A stretch of DNA of 64,000 bases from an uncultured Christensenella sp. (GTDB taxonomy: Bacteria > Bacillota > Clostridia > Christensenellales > Borkfalkiaceae). The notes under the pieces are model-generated. The model saw only the letters and a program-made list of their open reading frames with translations, was not told the origin of the DNA and made no database searches. Below, piece by piece: positions 42,391-51,208 of this stretch (position 1 is the stretch's first letter; the number at the start of each line of letters is the position of its first letter). The translations under genes were made by a program, and so were the position numbers. The stretch spans positions 62,001 through 126,000 of the forward strand of contig CAJTUK010000002.1 of the NCBI GenBank assembly GCA_910579525.1, read 5' to 3'.

Positions 42391-43413
42391 ATGAATATTA
42401 TAGTTACCGGCGGCGCCGGATTTATCGGGAGCAATTTTATTTTCCATATGTTGGATAAACATCCCGAATACCGTGTAATTTGTATTGATAAACTTACTTA
42501 TGCCGGAAATCTTTCTACGCTCAAAGGCGTAATCGATAAACTTAATTTTCGTTTTGTAAAAGCTGATATCTGCGACAGGACGGCTGTTTTTAAACTTTTT
42601 GAAGAGGAAAAACCCGACGTTGTAGTTAATTTTGCCGCGGAAAGTCATGTGGACAGGAGCATAGAGGATCCGGGTGTTTTTCTTCAAACAAATATTATCG
42701 GTACCGCAACACTGATGGACGCTTGTCGTAAATTCGGAATTCAACGTTTTCATCAGGTTTCCACCGACGAAGTTTACGGCGACTTGCCTCTGGACAGGCC
42801 CGATTTGTTTTTTACCGAAAACACCCCTTTGCATACCAGTAGCCCATATTCGAGTTCCAAAGCTTCGGCCGATTTACTCGTTATGGCTTACCACAGAACT
42901 TACGGCTTGCCCGTAACCGTTTCCCGTTGCTCAAATAATTACGGCCCGTATCATTTTCCCGAAAAACTGATTCCGCTTATGATAATCAATGCGCTTGCCG
43001 ATAAACCTTTACCGGTTTACGGAGAGGGGCTTAACGTGCGTGATTGGCTGTATGTAGAAGATCATTGCAAAGCTATAGATTTAATTATTCACAATGGTCG
43101 AGTCGGCGAGGTTTACAATATCGGCGGACATAACGAAATGAAAAATATAGATATTGTAAAAATTATATGTAAGGCGTTGGACAAGCCAGAAAGTCTTATA
43201 ACTCACGTTGGCGACAGAAAAGGTCATGATATGCGCTATGCCATAGACCCTGAAAAAATTCATAAAGAACTCGGCTGGTTGCCGGAAACAAAGTTCAAAG
43301 ACGGAATCCGAAAAACCATAAAATGGTATCTCGATAACGAGGACTGGTGGCGACCTATAATTTCGGGAGAATATAAAAATTATTACAATAAAATGTACGG
43401 GAACCGTAAATGA
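42391..43413 (+). CDS. rmlB: dTDP-glucose 4,6-dehydratase
   Basis: Second step of the rhamnose pathway. The 340-residue extended SDR protein has GGAGFIGSNF for NAD, FAAESHVDRSIEDP, STDEVYGDLP and the catalytic YSSSKASAD with Tyr and Lys, then the sugar-binding RCSNNYGPYHFPEKLIPLMI block. GGGGG lies upstream of the ATG. The end overlaps the rmlD start (ATGA). Confidence 0.97.
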   Translation: MNIIVTGGAGFIGSNFIFHMLDKHPEYRVICIDKLTYAGNLSTLKGVIDKLNFRFVKADICDRTAVFKLFEEEKPDVVVNFAAESHVDRSIEDPGVFLQTNIIGTATLMDACRKFGIQRFHQVSTDEVYGDLPLDRPDLFFTENTPLHTSSPYSSSKASADLLVMAYHRTYGLPVTVSRCSNNYGPYHFPEKLIPLMIINALADKPLPVYGEGLNVRDWLYVEDHCKAIDLIIHNGRVGEVYNIGGHNEMKNIDIVKIICKALDKPESLITHVGDRKGHDMRYAIDPEKIHKELGWLPETKFKDGIRKTIKWYLDNEDWWRPIISGEYKNYYNKMYGNRK

Positions 43414-44279
43414 AAGTATTGGTAACAGGCGTAAACGGACAGTTAGGATTTGACGTTGTAAACGAATTGAATAAGCGCGGACACGAATCCGTGGGCGTCG
43501 ATATCTCCGAAATGGATGTAACCGACGCCGCAAACGTAAAAAGAGTAATGAATAACGTTAAACCTGACGCAGTCGTCCATTGCGCCGCGTGGACGGCTGT
43601 AGACGCCGCCGAGGATAAAGAGAACATTGACAAGGTTCGCGCAATCAATTATTTCGGAACTAAATATATTGCGGAAGAATGTAAAAAACTCGATTGTAAG
43701 TTGATATATATTTCTACCGATTACGTTTTTGACGGACAAGGCACCAAGCCGTGGGAACCCGACTGTAAAGATTACAACCCTCTCAACGTTTACGGGCGAA
43801 CAAAACTTGAAGGCGAACTTGCTGTTGCCGAATCGCTTGAAAAATATTTTATTGTCCGTATCGCTTGGGTATTCGGTTTGAACGGTAAGAATTTTATAAA
43901 AACGATGCTGAATGTAGGAAAAACCCACAAAACCGTCCGTGTCGTTAACGATCAAATTGGCACGCCGACTTATACCTATGATCTTGCAAGACTACTTGTC
44001 GATATGGTTGAGAGTGAGAAATACGGGTATTATCACGCGACAAACGAGGGCGGTTATATCAGTTGGTTTGATTTTACTAAAGAAATATTCAAACTTGCAG
44101 GATACGATACGGAAGTAATCCCCGTTTCCACTTCCGAATACGGTTTGTCAAAAGCGGCTCGTCCGTTTAACAGCAGGTTAGATAAAAGCAAACTTGTACA
44201 AAATGGTTTTAAAACATTGCCTACATGGCAAAACGCTCTTGAAAGATATTTAAAGGAATTACGCAATGGGGCAAATTAA
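43410..44279 (+). CDS. rmlD: dTDP-4-dehydrorhamnose reductase
   Basis: Last step of the pathway, making dTDP-L-rhamnose with NAD(P)H. The 289-residue SDR protein has VNGQLGFDV at the cofactor site, STDYVFDG, the catalytic YGRTKLEGE, RIAWVFG and NDQIGTPTYTYDLARL. It overlaps rmlB by four bases and rmlC by 14, so translation of the four genes is coupled. Confidence 0.95.
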   Translation: MKVLVTGVNGQLGFDVVNELNKRGHESVGVDISEMDVTDAANVKRVMNNVKPDAVVHCAAWTAVDAAEDKENIDKVRAINYFGTKYIAEECKKLDCKLIYISTDYVFDGQGTKPWEPDCKDYNPLNVYGRTKLEGELAVAESLEKYFIVRIAWVFGLNGKNFIKTMLNVGKTHKTVRVVNDQIGTPTYTYDLARLLVDMVESEKYGYYHATNEGGYISWFDFTKEIFKLAGYDTEVIPVSTSEYGLSKAARPFNSRLDKSKLVQNGFKTLPTWQNALERYLKELRNGAN

Positions 44280-44865
44280 GGTTACGGCACTACCTATAGA
44301 AGGGCTTTATATAATAGAACCGGCAGTTCACGGAGACAAACGCGGCTATTTTATGGAAACATACAATAAACGCGATATGGAAGAAGCGGGCTTGAATTTG
44401 AACTTTGTTCAGGACAATCAGTCAATGAGTGTTAAAGGCGTACTCCGTGGCTTACATTTTCAAAAGCAGTATCCGCAGGGGAAGTTGGTACGGGTTATAA
44501 AAGGTAAAGTTTTTGATGTTGCCGTCGATTTAAGAAAAGACAGTAAAACTTACGGTAAATGGTACGGCGTTGAACTTACCGAAGACAATAAGAAGCAGTT
44601 TTACATTTCAGAAGGTTTTGCCCACGGTTTTTTGGTTTTAAGCGATACTGCGGAATTTTGTTATAAAGTGACCGATTTTTATCACTCCGGCGACGAGGGC
44701 GGTTTAGCTTGGAACGACCCGACTATCGGTATTGATTGGGGAGTAATCGGCAATTATGACGGTACGGCCTCTGCAAACGGTTATACTCTTCCCGACGGCA
44801 CGCCTCTCAATCTTTCCGAAAAAGATCGGAATTGGCTTGTTTTAAAAGATACTTTTAAGTTTTAA
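44266..44865 (+). CDS. rmlC: dTDP-4-dehydrorhamnose 3,5-epimerase
   Basis: Third step of the rhamnose pathway. The 199-residue cupin has the blocks GYFMETYNKRDMEEAG, FVQDNQSMSVKGVLRGLHFQ (catalytic His) and GKVFDVAVDLRKDSKTYGKW with the catalytic Asp, then FYISEGFAHGFLVLSD. Start ATG 44266 follows AAGGA inside rmlD. With it, all four Rml enzymes are present in order A-B-D-C, so the polymer almost certainly contains rhamnose. Confidence 0.95.
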   Translation: MGQIKVTALPIEGLYIIEPAVHGDKRGYFMETYNKRDMEEAGLNLNFVQDNQSMSVKGVLRGLHFQKQYPQGKLVRVIKGKVFDVAVDLRKDSKTYGKWYGVELTEDNKKQFYISEGFAHGFLVLSDTAEFCYKVTDFYHSGDEGGLAWNDPTIGIDWGVIGNYDGTASANGYTLPDGTPLNLSEKDRNWLVLKDTFKF

Positions 44866-44867
44866 TT

Positions 44868-45722
44868 ATGATAACAGTTGATGTTGTTTGCTTACTTTAT
44901 CAAGCCGACAACTATATAGAAAATTTAATTAAAGGCTTTAAAAAGCAAGAAGGCGTTATTTTTAATAACGTAATTTTTGCTATCACTGAATGTGGTGATA
45001 CCCGTCAAGTTAAAAATAAAATAACTGAAAACGGATATGCTTTTTTTTGTGTGAACAAAGAAGATTTCTCACATTCGCTTACGAGAGAAAAAGCTATATG
45101 TGATTACTGCACAAGCGATAAAGTGATTATGATATCGCAAGACGTTAATTTGTTAAACAGTAATGCATTTTATGAACTTGTAAAACCGTTAAACGAAGAG
45201 GTTGTTTTTGTTTATGGCAAACAGATTTGTAGAAAAAAAACTATAGAATATTATGTTCGTAAAAAAAATTATGGTGAATGCAATCGATTTGTTTCAATAG
45301 ATGATATAGATAAATTGCAACTAACAACTTTTTTCGCTTCCGATGCGTTTTCCGCTTATCATCGTCCGACTTTTATTAAATTAAACGGATACGACAATAT
45401 TCATATGATGATGAGTGAAGATATGTATTATGCAAAAAAAATAATTGAAGCGGGATATAAAAAAGGATATATAGCAACGGCAATAGTTGAGCATTCGCAT
45501 AAATTTACGTTAAAACAATTGTACAATAGATATTGTGAAACGGGAAAATGGTTTTCACAGCATCCTGAATTTAATAATTATAAAACGACTGATGCAGGAT
45601 TAAAACTCGCGTTTTTTGTTTTGGGGCAAGCGTTAAAAGATTTTAACTTACCGGTGATAGTGCGTTGGTTACCGGATATGTTGGCTAGATATCTAGGTAT
45701 GAGAAACGGCAAAAATCATTAA
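44868..45722 (+). CDS. Glycosyltransferase family 2, probable rhamnosyltransferase
   Basis: A 284-residue GT-A-fold enzyme: VDVVCLLYQADNYIENLI at the N-terminus, NKEDFSHSLTREKAI, IMISQDVNLLN (a DxN variant of the DXD metal site), SDAFSAYHRPTFIKLNGYD and a late MSEDMYYAKKIIEAG with the catalytic ED. The pattern is that of WbbL and RfbF-type rhamnosyltransferases, and its place two bases after rmlC agrees. The acceptor is unknown. Strongly AT-rich. Confidence 0.82.
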   Translation: MITVDVVCLLYQADNYIENLIKGFKKQEGVIFNNVIFAITECGDTRQVKNKITENGYAFFCVNKEDFSHSLTREKAICDYCTSDKVIMISQDVNLLNSNAFYELVKPLNEEVVFVYGKQICRKKTIEYYVRKKNYGECNRFVSIDDIDKLQLTTFFASDAFSAYHRPTFIKLNGYDNIHMMMSEDMYYAKKIIEAGYKKGYIATAIVEHSHKFTLKQLYNRYCETGKWFSQHPEFNNYKTTDAGLKLAFFVLGQALKDFNLPVIVRWLPDMLARYLGMRNGKNH

Positions 45723-45762
45723 ATAAGTAATTATATTTATTTTTAGTCAAAGTAGGTTTATT

Positions 45763-46776
45763 ATGAAGAAAATTTATGTTTTATGTCCGTACGGATTAGT
45801 AACAGGCGGACCGGACGCTCTTCATCAGATTGTTTACTATTTAAATTCTATAGGACTAGATGCCAATTTAGTCTATGTGGATATATTGAGCAATAAAAAG
45901 AAAATACCCGACTCATATAAAAGATACGTAACTTCTTATAAACTTTTAAAAGATATTAATGATAGTATGGAGAATATTGTTATAGCTCCAGAAACTTTAT
46001 CAAATTTTTTAAATAAATTTACCTATGTTAAAAAGTATTTGTGGTGGTTATCTGTAGATAACGACAGAAAATTGGGTGGATCTAAATTTTCAAAAATAAA
46101 GTTGTCCTTTAAAAAGATTCTCAAATTCAAATTTTATAAGATTTTAACTTTCAAAAATGTAATGCAGCACAAACAATATAACTTTAACAAAGAATGTAAA
46201 GGCATTACGCATTTGTGCGCTTCTTATTACGCATATGATTTTGTAGTTAATAGAACAAGAAATAGAGTAGTTCTATGTATTGAACCTATAAGTTTATTTT
46301 ATTTGGAGAAAGGTATTTATACAGAACTAAATAATCGTGACGACGTAATTCTATATAATCCTAAAAAAAATTATGAATTCACCTTAAAGATAATAAAAGC
46401 CAATCCTGATTTAGTTTTTATTCCTTTGATAAATTTGAATCAAAATCAACTGTTAAACCTTTTTAGAACTTCAAAATTGTATATTGATTTCGGATGGTTT
46501 CCGGGAGCGGAGCGTATTCCTAAAGAAGCCGTTTATAATGGGTGTAATATATTAACCGGATGTTTTGGAGCTTCAAATTTTTATCAAGATGTAATGATCG
46601 ATACAGAATATAAAATAGAAGCTGAAGAAAAAAACATTGGAGCAATAAGCAATTCCATAAAGAATTTGTTAATTAATTATAATATTCTTTTTAGTAAATT
46701 TGATAACTATAGAAACTTGGTTAATTCTCTAGAATCAACATTTATTGAAACATTAAGTCGTGAATTTGGAGATTAA
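45763..46776 (+). CDS. Putative glycosyltransferase of unknown family
   Basis: A 337-residue protein opening with KKIYVLCPYGLVTGGPDALHQIVYYL, a GT-B-like Rossmann start found in some polysaccharide-locus transferases. The central SVDNDRKLGG and late GWFPGAERIPKEAVYNGCN, plus the glutamate-containing segment, fit the donor-binding half of a GT-B enzyme, with DFGWFPGAERIPKEA in place of the usual EGFGLP-type motif. Donor and acceptor are unknown. It is AT-rich and lies between two glycan genes. Confidence 0.6.
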   Translation: MKKIYVLCPYGLVTGGPDALHQIVYYLNSIGLDANLVYVDILSNKKKIPDSYKRYVTSYKLLKDINDSMENIVIAPETLSNFLNKFTYVKKYLWWLSVDNDRKLGGSKFSKIKLSFKKILKFKFYKILTFKNVMQHKQYNFNKECKGITHLCASYYAYDFVVNRTRNRVVLCIEPISLFYLEKGIYTELNNRDDVILYNPKKNYEFTLKIIKANPDLVFIPLINLNQNQLLNLFRTSKLYIDFGWFPGAERIPKEAVYNGCNILTGCFGASNFYQDVMIDTEYKIEAEEKNIGAISNSIKNLLINYNILFSKFDNYRNLVNSLESTFIETLSREFGD

Positions 46777-46777
46777 A

Positions 46778-47842
46778 ATGTACCGTACTAAAGTTTTAGC
46801 AATTCATTTGCCGGCATTTCATAGGATTCCGGAAAATGACAAATGGTGGGGAGAAGGGTTTACCGAATGGGATAATGTGCGTAGCGGTAAACCATTATAT
46901 AAAAACCATTGGCAACCAATAATTCCAATTAATAATTACTATTATAATCTTTCAAAAGCGGAAGACATCGAAAAACAATTTGAATTAGCCGATGAATTTG
47001 GTGTTTATGGCTTTATTTTTTATCATTATTGGTTTGGTAACGGAAAAATGTTATTTGAACAGCCAATTGAAGATGTTTTAATTAATAAAAAAATAAAGGG
47101 TCGCTTTTGTTTATGCTGGGCTAATGGTTCATGGATTACCACGTGGCACGGACGAGATCCTGAAACATTATTGAAACAGGAATACGGTGGAATTGCAGAA
47201 TGGGAGAATCATTTACAATATTTTTTGAAGGTGTTTAATGATGAAAGATACATTAAAATAAACAATAAACCTTTATTGTATATTTACAACGCTGTTGAAA
47301 TACCTGATTATTCAGATATGATAGATTATCTTAATAAACGCTTAAAGGAAGAAGGATTTAACGGTATTTATATCATAGAATATATATCGTCTAAAAACAG
47401 ATGTTTGTGCTCTGAAAAAAGCAATGCGGTTGTTGAGTTCGAACCTTTGTATACTACTTATTTTGATATTTCAAAATTTAATTTATTTAAAAGGTTTTTA
47501 TGTAAAAAATTAAAAAGAGTAGATTATCAAAGCTATGATAAACTGTGGAATTATATTTTAAAAAGAAAAAGAACATATGGCGGTAAGCCTATTCAAAAGG
47601 GTTGCTTTGTAAATTGGGACAACTCTGCGCGTAAAGGGAAAAATTCAATGATTGTTAAAGGCGCAACGCCTGAAAAATTTGGGAATTATTTAAAAACGCT
47701 TATAGAAAACAAAAGAGTAGATAGCGATAGCGAATTTGTGGTTATTAACGCATGGAACGAGTGGAGTGAAGGCGCATATCTTGAACCTGATGCAAAGAAT
47801 AAATACGAATATTTGGAACAAATAAAAAAGATCGTAAAATAA
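46778..47842 (+). CDS. WbsX-family GH99-like glycan-locus protein
   Basis: A 354-residue protein of the WbsX (glyco_tranf_WbsX, GH99-like) family common in O-antigen and capsule loci. Diagnostic blocks are FHRIPENDKWWGEGFTEWDN near the start, FYHYWFGNGKMLFEQP, FCLCWANGSWITTWHGRD and the C-terminal INAWNEWSEGAYLEPD. The catalytic role is debated: the fold suggests a glycosidase, its context a transferase. I start at ATG 46778, two bases after the previous stop, with GGAG upstream. Confidence 0.85.
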   Translation: MYRTKVLAIHLPAFHRIPENDKWWGEGFTEWDNVRSGKPLYKNHWQPIIPINNYYYNLSKAEDIEKQFELADEFGVYGFIFYHYWFGNGKMLFEQPIEDVLINKKIKGRFCLCWANGSWITTWHGRDPETLLKQEYGGIAEWENHLQYFLKVFNDERYIKINNKPLLYIYNAVEIPDYSDMIDYLNKRLKEEGFNGIYIIEYISSKNRCLCSEKSNAVVEFEPLYTTYFDISKFNLFKRFLCKKLKRVDYQSYDKLWNYILKRKRTYGGKPIQKGCFVNWDNSARKGKNSMIVKGATPEKFGNYLKTLIENKRVDSDSEFVVINAWNEWSEGAYLEPDAKNKYEYLEQIKKIVK

Positions 47843-47845
47843 TAT

Positions 47846-48925
47846 ATGTTTGTTTATGTTTGTTTGATTGGTTTAATTATTTTATTAAATTTTATTTTAA
47901 ATAAAAAAAACTATATAATTGCTGTTTCGGTTTTGTTGATTTTATGTGCTGGGTTACGTCATCCTGAAATGGGTTTAGGCGATGTTGAAAAAATCTATTT
48001 GCCTTTATTTGAACAGTCAAGGGATTTGACTATTATTGATATATTCGCCCAATTTTCTTTAAACAATGGAATCGGCAATATGCTTTTGATGAAGTTGTTT
48101 ACGTCTCTTAACTTACCTTATCAGCTTTTTTTAGCATTTTGCAGCGCAGTATTCGTTATTGCATCCGAAAAATTAGTTTTCAAATATTCAAAAGATGTAT
48201 TATTAAGTCAAATTATTTTGTTGTCAAGTGCATACTTTTTTTCTTTTGCCGTTATAAGGCAGTATATGGCATTAAGTTTTCTATTGTTTTCAATGCCATA
48301 TTTATTTGGTAGAAAACCGATTAAATTTACTTTGACTATTATTATAGGGGCGTTATTTCACTATACAGTTTTAGTAGCTTGGTTACTTTATCCTTTAATA
48401 AGAATTTTTAAATCCAATATTTTGATTATCGCAGTTATTGTAAGCGGATTATTATTTGGTTTAGTTTTTCAATCTGTTGTAATCGATGTGATAGGATTGT
48501 TTTATCCTAAAATATATGATTATATATCATATGGAATTTATCAAACTGGCGGCAAATTATCGCTGATATGGTTACTAATTTTATTTGTATCGATTTGTAT
48601 ATATTTCTTTAACTTGAGAAATGGTTCTGATAAATCGTCTCGATGTGGACAAAAAGTATTATCTTCTACTTATGAGTATACATTGGTTCTTTCTATTGGA
48701 ATTATGGCGTATGCATTTTCAGCTATAGTAGTAGAGTTTTATAGGTTCAGTCAATATTTCACTATAATAAATATTATATTATTGCCTAATCTAATAAGTC
48801 AGGTCAATAACAAGTCGTTGAAAATTTTTCTAAAGATATCTGCTATTGTGTTGTTTTTAATTTATATGACTTTGTCAACTTTAAATAACTTGAATTGTCT
48901 ACATTATCAGTTTTTTTGGCAGTAA
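47846..48925 (+). CDS. EpsG-family membrane protein, probable polysaccharide polymerase (Wzy)
   Basis: A 359-residue protein with about ten membrane helices and the EpsG block LRHPEMGLGDVEKIYLPLFE after the first two. AVIRQYMALSFLLFSMPYL with its conserved Arg, and a late EFYRFSQYF, are typical. It probably polymerises the repeat units exported by the flippase at 51209. The ATG at 47846 has no clear ribosome site and follows the previous gene by three bases. Confidence 0.8.
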   Translation: MFVYVCLIGLIILLNFILNKKNYIIAVSVLLILCAGLRHPEMGLGDVEKIYLPLFEQSRDLTIIDIFAQFSLNNGIGNMLLMKLFTSLNLPYQLFLAFCSAVFVIASEKLVFKYSKDVLLSQIILLSSAYFFSFAVIRQYMALSFLLFSMPYLFGRKPIKFTLTIIIGALFHYTVLVAWLLYPLIRIFKSNILIIAVIVSGLLFGLVFQSVVIDVIGLFYPKIYDYISYGIYQTGGKLSLIWLLILFVSICIYFFNLRNGSDKSSRCGQKVLSSTYEYTLVLSIGIMAYAFSAIVVEFYRFSQYFTIINIILLPNLISQVNNKSLKIFLKISAIVLFLIYMTLSTLNNLNCLHYQFFWQ

Positions 48926-48956
48926 CTGTTGAGTTCGTTATGGTAACGGTATAAAA

Positions 48957-50075
48957 ATGAAAAGAATAGCTATTATTTGTCATGACCACAGCCTGTCCGG
49001 CGCTAATCTATCATTAATTGATTATTTGAAAAATTATAATAGGGAACGCTTTGATGTTAAAGTGTTTTTTCCGATGAAACAGAACAGCGGTATGGCTGAT
49101 GAGTTAAAAAAAATCTCGGTATCTTATGGCTGTTATAAACTTTTTGTTATTCCTAAAGAACTCAAAAAACTTTCATTCAAGAGAAAATTGAAACGCTTAT
49201 TAAAACGCGCATATAATTTTATATTCGGCAGTCTGCATTATAAACGTTTAAAAAAATCATTATCAAATTATGAATTGATAATTTCAAATTCATTTTCTGT
49301 ACTATATGGTGCAAAAATTGCTGTTGAATTAAAAATTCCTCATGTATTTCATATAAGAGAATTTATGGAAGAAGACCATCAGATTACTCATTATAATTTG
49401 GAAGAAGTAGAAAAATTATGTATTTATTCTAGTGCCGTATTTATATCCAACAGTATTAAACAATATTATTTGAATAAATACCGTTTTAAAAGCTATAAAG
49501 TTATTTATAATAAAATACATTATGAAAATAGTTTTATAAAATCAAAAAAATTTTATTCTGATAATATTTTAACTATATTAATGGTTGGTACATTACAACA
49601 AAATAAAGGTCAATTTGACGCCATCAGAGCAGTTGAGTTGTTGAAGGATAAAATTAAAATTAATCTGATTATATGCGGACAAGGAGTAGATGCCGGTGTC
49701 TTGAAAAAATATTGTAAAGAGCATTTGCTTAATAATGTTCATTTTTTAGGACAAGTGCATAAAGAAGAATTGCTTGAAATTAGAAAAAACGTAGATATTT
49801 CGCTTGTATGCTCAAAAATGGAGGCATTGGGGCGCGTAACGGTAGAATCGATGTTTTATGAAAGTTTAACAATCGGTGCTGATTGTGGTGAAACAGCTTA
49901 TTTATTAAGCGACGGCAGAGGTTACCTTTATGAATACGGTGACTATGATAAATTGAGCAAATTAATTATCCGTTCAGTAAACGAAATTTTGGAAGTAAAC
50001 GAAATCATTAAACGAGCAAAAAATTTTGCTTTGGAAAAATTTTCTAATGATATTTTAACACAAATTCTAGAGTGA
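48957..50075 (+). CDS. Glycosyltransferase family 4 (GT-B)
   Basis: A 372-residue GT-B enzyme. N-terminal IAIICHDHSLSGANLSLIDYL, a linker, then a C-terminal donor domain with ILMVGTLQQNKGQFDAIRAVE, ICGQGVDAGVLKKYC, VHFLGQVHKEEL and the donor motif VCSKMEALGRVTVESM, whose E-x7-E glutamates bind the sugar nucleotide. The donor cannot be read from sequence. AT-rich like its neighbours. A 170-base gap with a candidate promoter separates it from the next gene. Confidence 0.85.
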   Translation: MKRIAIICHDHSLSGANLSLIDYLKNYNRERFDVKVFFPMKQNSGMADELKKISVSYGCYKLFVIPKELKKLSFKRKLKRLLKRAYNFIFGSLHYKRLKKSLSNYELIISNSFSVLYGAKIAVELKIPHVFHIREFMEEDHQITHYNLEEVEKLCIYSSAVFISNSIKQYYLNKYRFKSYKVIYNKIHYENSFIKSKKFYSDNILTILMVGTLQQNKGQFDAIRAVELLKDKIKINLIICGQGVDAGVLKKYCKEHLLNNVHFLGQVHKEELLEIRKNVDISLVCSKMEALGRVTVESMFYESLTIGADCGETAYLLSDGRGYLYEYGDYDKLSKLIIRSVNEILEVNEIIKRAKNFALEKFSNDILTQILE

Positions 50076-50198
50076 TTTTTTAGCGGCAACATAAGCGACA
50101 TATATGTTTTTTAGCGTGAATTTTTATAATATATTTGAGATGTTTGATTATCCGTTTTGCATAATAAAAATGTACGTAAATTTAATAACTTAAAAAAA

Positions 50199-50207
50199 TG
50201 TTATGAT
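50199..50207 (+). promoter_or_regulatory. Candidate extended -10 promoter before the PRTase-HAD gene
   Basis: TGT followed by TATGAT (50202-50207), 38 bases before the ATG, with no clear -35. The gap 50076-50245 holds no gene. A second transcript for the last two genes is possible. Confidence 0.35.
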
Positions 50208-50245
50208 ATTACGCTTGTTTAAACATTTAAAGGAACCGATAGATA

Positions 50246-51202
50246 ATGAATTATAGAAATTTTCAGGATTTAAGCAATTTGATATTGTCATCGATTGATA
50301 AAGTACCGTATGATATCGATTTAGTTGTCGGTGTGCCAAGGTCAGGCTTATTAGTCGGTAATATTTTGTCGTTGATTATGAATAAGCCGTTGACCGATTT
50401 ATCCGGGCTTGCTGAAAATAGAATTATAAAAACAGGTTCCACAAAAAATTTAAGCGGCAGAAAAGACAGCGTATACAGTTGCAAAAAAATACTTGTTGTC
50501 GAAGACTCGGTAAGTACAGGAAATTCAATAATAAAATGTAAAGAATATATAAATCAGCTCAATTTGCAGTGTGAAATTTTATATTTGGCAGCTTATGTTG
50601 AACCGTCAAAAGAAAAAATGGTGGATATATTCTTTGAAATAGTATCGCAACCCAGAGTCTTTGAATGGAATATTTTTCATCATCAGGGTGTTATTCCACA
50701 TGCGTGTATAGACTTTGACGGAGTTTTATGTGTTGACCCTACTGAAGAAGAGAATGACGACGGACCTAAATATGTAGAATTTATAAAAAATGCCAAACCT
50801 AAAATAATTCCAACCTGTAAGATAGGATATATAGTAACCAGCCGATTGGAAAAATATCGAGAATTGACTCAAGAATGGCTGTCTAAACATAATGTTTGCT
50901 ATGATCAATTGATTATGTTAAACGCTACAGCAGAAGAAAGAAAAGCAAACGCATTACACTCAAAATTCAAAGCGGATTTTTATGCCAAGCATAGTGACGC
51001 AATGCTATTTATTGAAAGTTCTCTTGTTCAAGCGGAACAAATTAATTCATCAACTAAAAAACCGGTATTTTGCATTGAAAATAATGAATATATTAACGGC
51101 GGTAAGCTTTATAATGCCAAACAAAGTTTCAAATCACGTGTTAGAAGGTTTTTTAAAAAATTTAAAATTTGCAGGTGGCTTTATAATTTAAGAAAAAGGT
51201 AA
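50246..51202 (+). CDS. Fused phosphoribosyltransferase-HAD phosphatase protein
   Basis: A 318-residue two-domain protein. Residues about 20-130 are a type I phosphoribosyltransferase: VVGVPRSGLLVG at 27-38 and the PRPP loop VVEDSVSTGNS at 84-94. Residues about 150-285 are HAD-like: nucleophile motif DFDGV at 156-160, TSR at 198-200 (motif II), a lysine near 240 and IESS at 256-259 (motif III/IV). The C-terminus is very basic (FKSRVRRFFKKFKICRW), perhaps membrane-associated. In a polysaccharide locus this combination could transfer phosphoribose from PRPP to the glycan and remove the phosphate, giving ribofuranose. That is inference. AAAGGAACC precedes the ATG. Confidence 0.8.
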   Translation: MNYRNFQDLSNLILSSIDKVPYDIDLVVGVPRSGLLVGNILSLIMNKPLTDLSGLAENRIIKTGSTKNLSGRKDSVYSCKKILVVEDSVSTGNSIIKCKEYINQLNLQCEILYLAAYVEPSKEKMVDIFFEIVSQPRVFEWNIFHHQGVIPHACIDFDGVLCVDPTEEENDDGPKYVEFIKNAKPKIIPTCKIGYIVTSRLEKYRELTQEWLSKHNVCYDQLIMLNATAEERKANALHSKFKADFYAKHSDAMLFIESSLVQAEQINSSTKKPVFCIENNEYINGGKLYNAKQSFKSRVRRFFKKFKICRWLYNLRKR

Positions 51203-51208
51203 GAAAAT

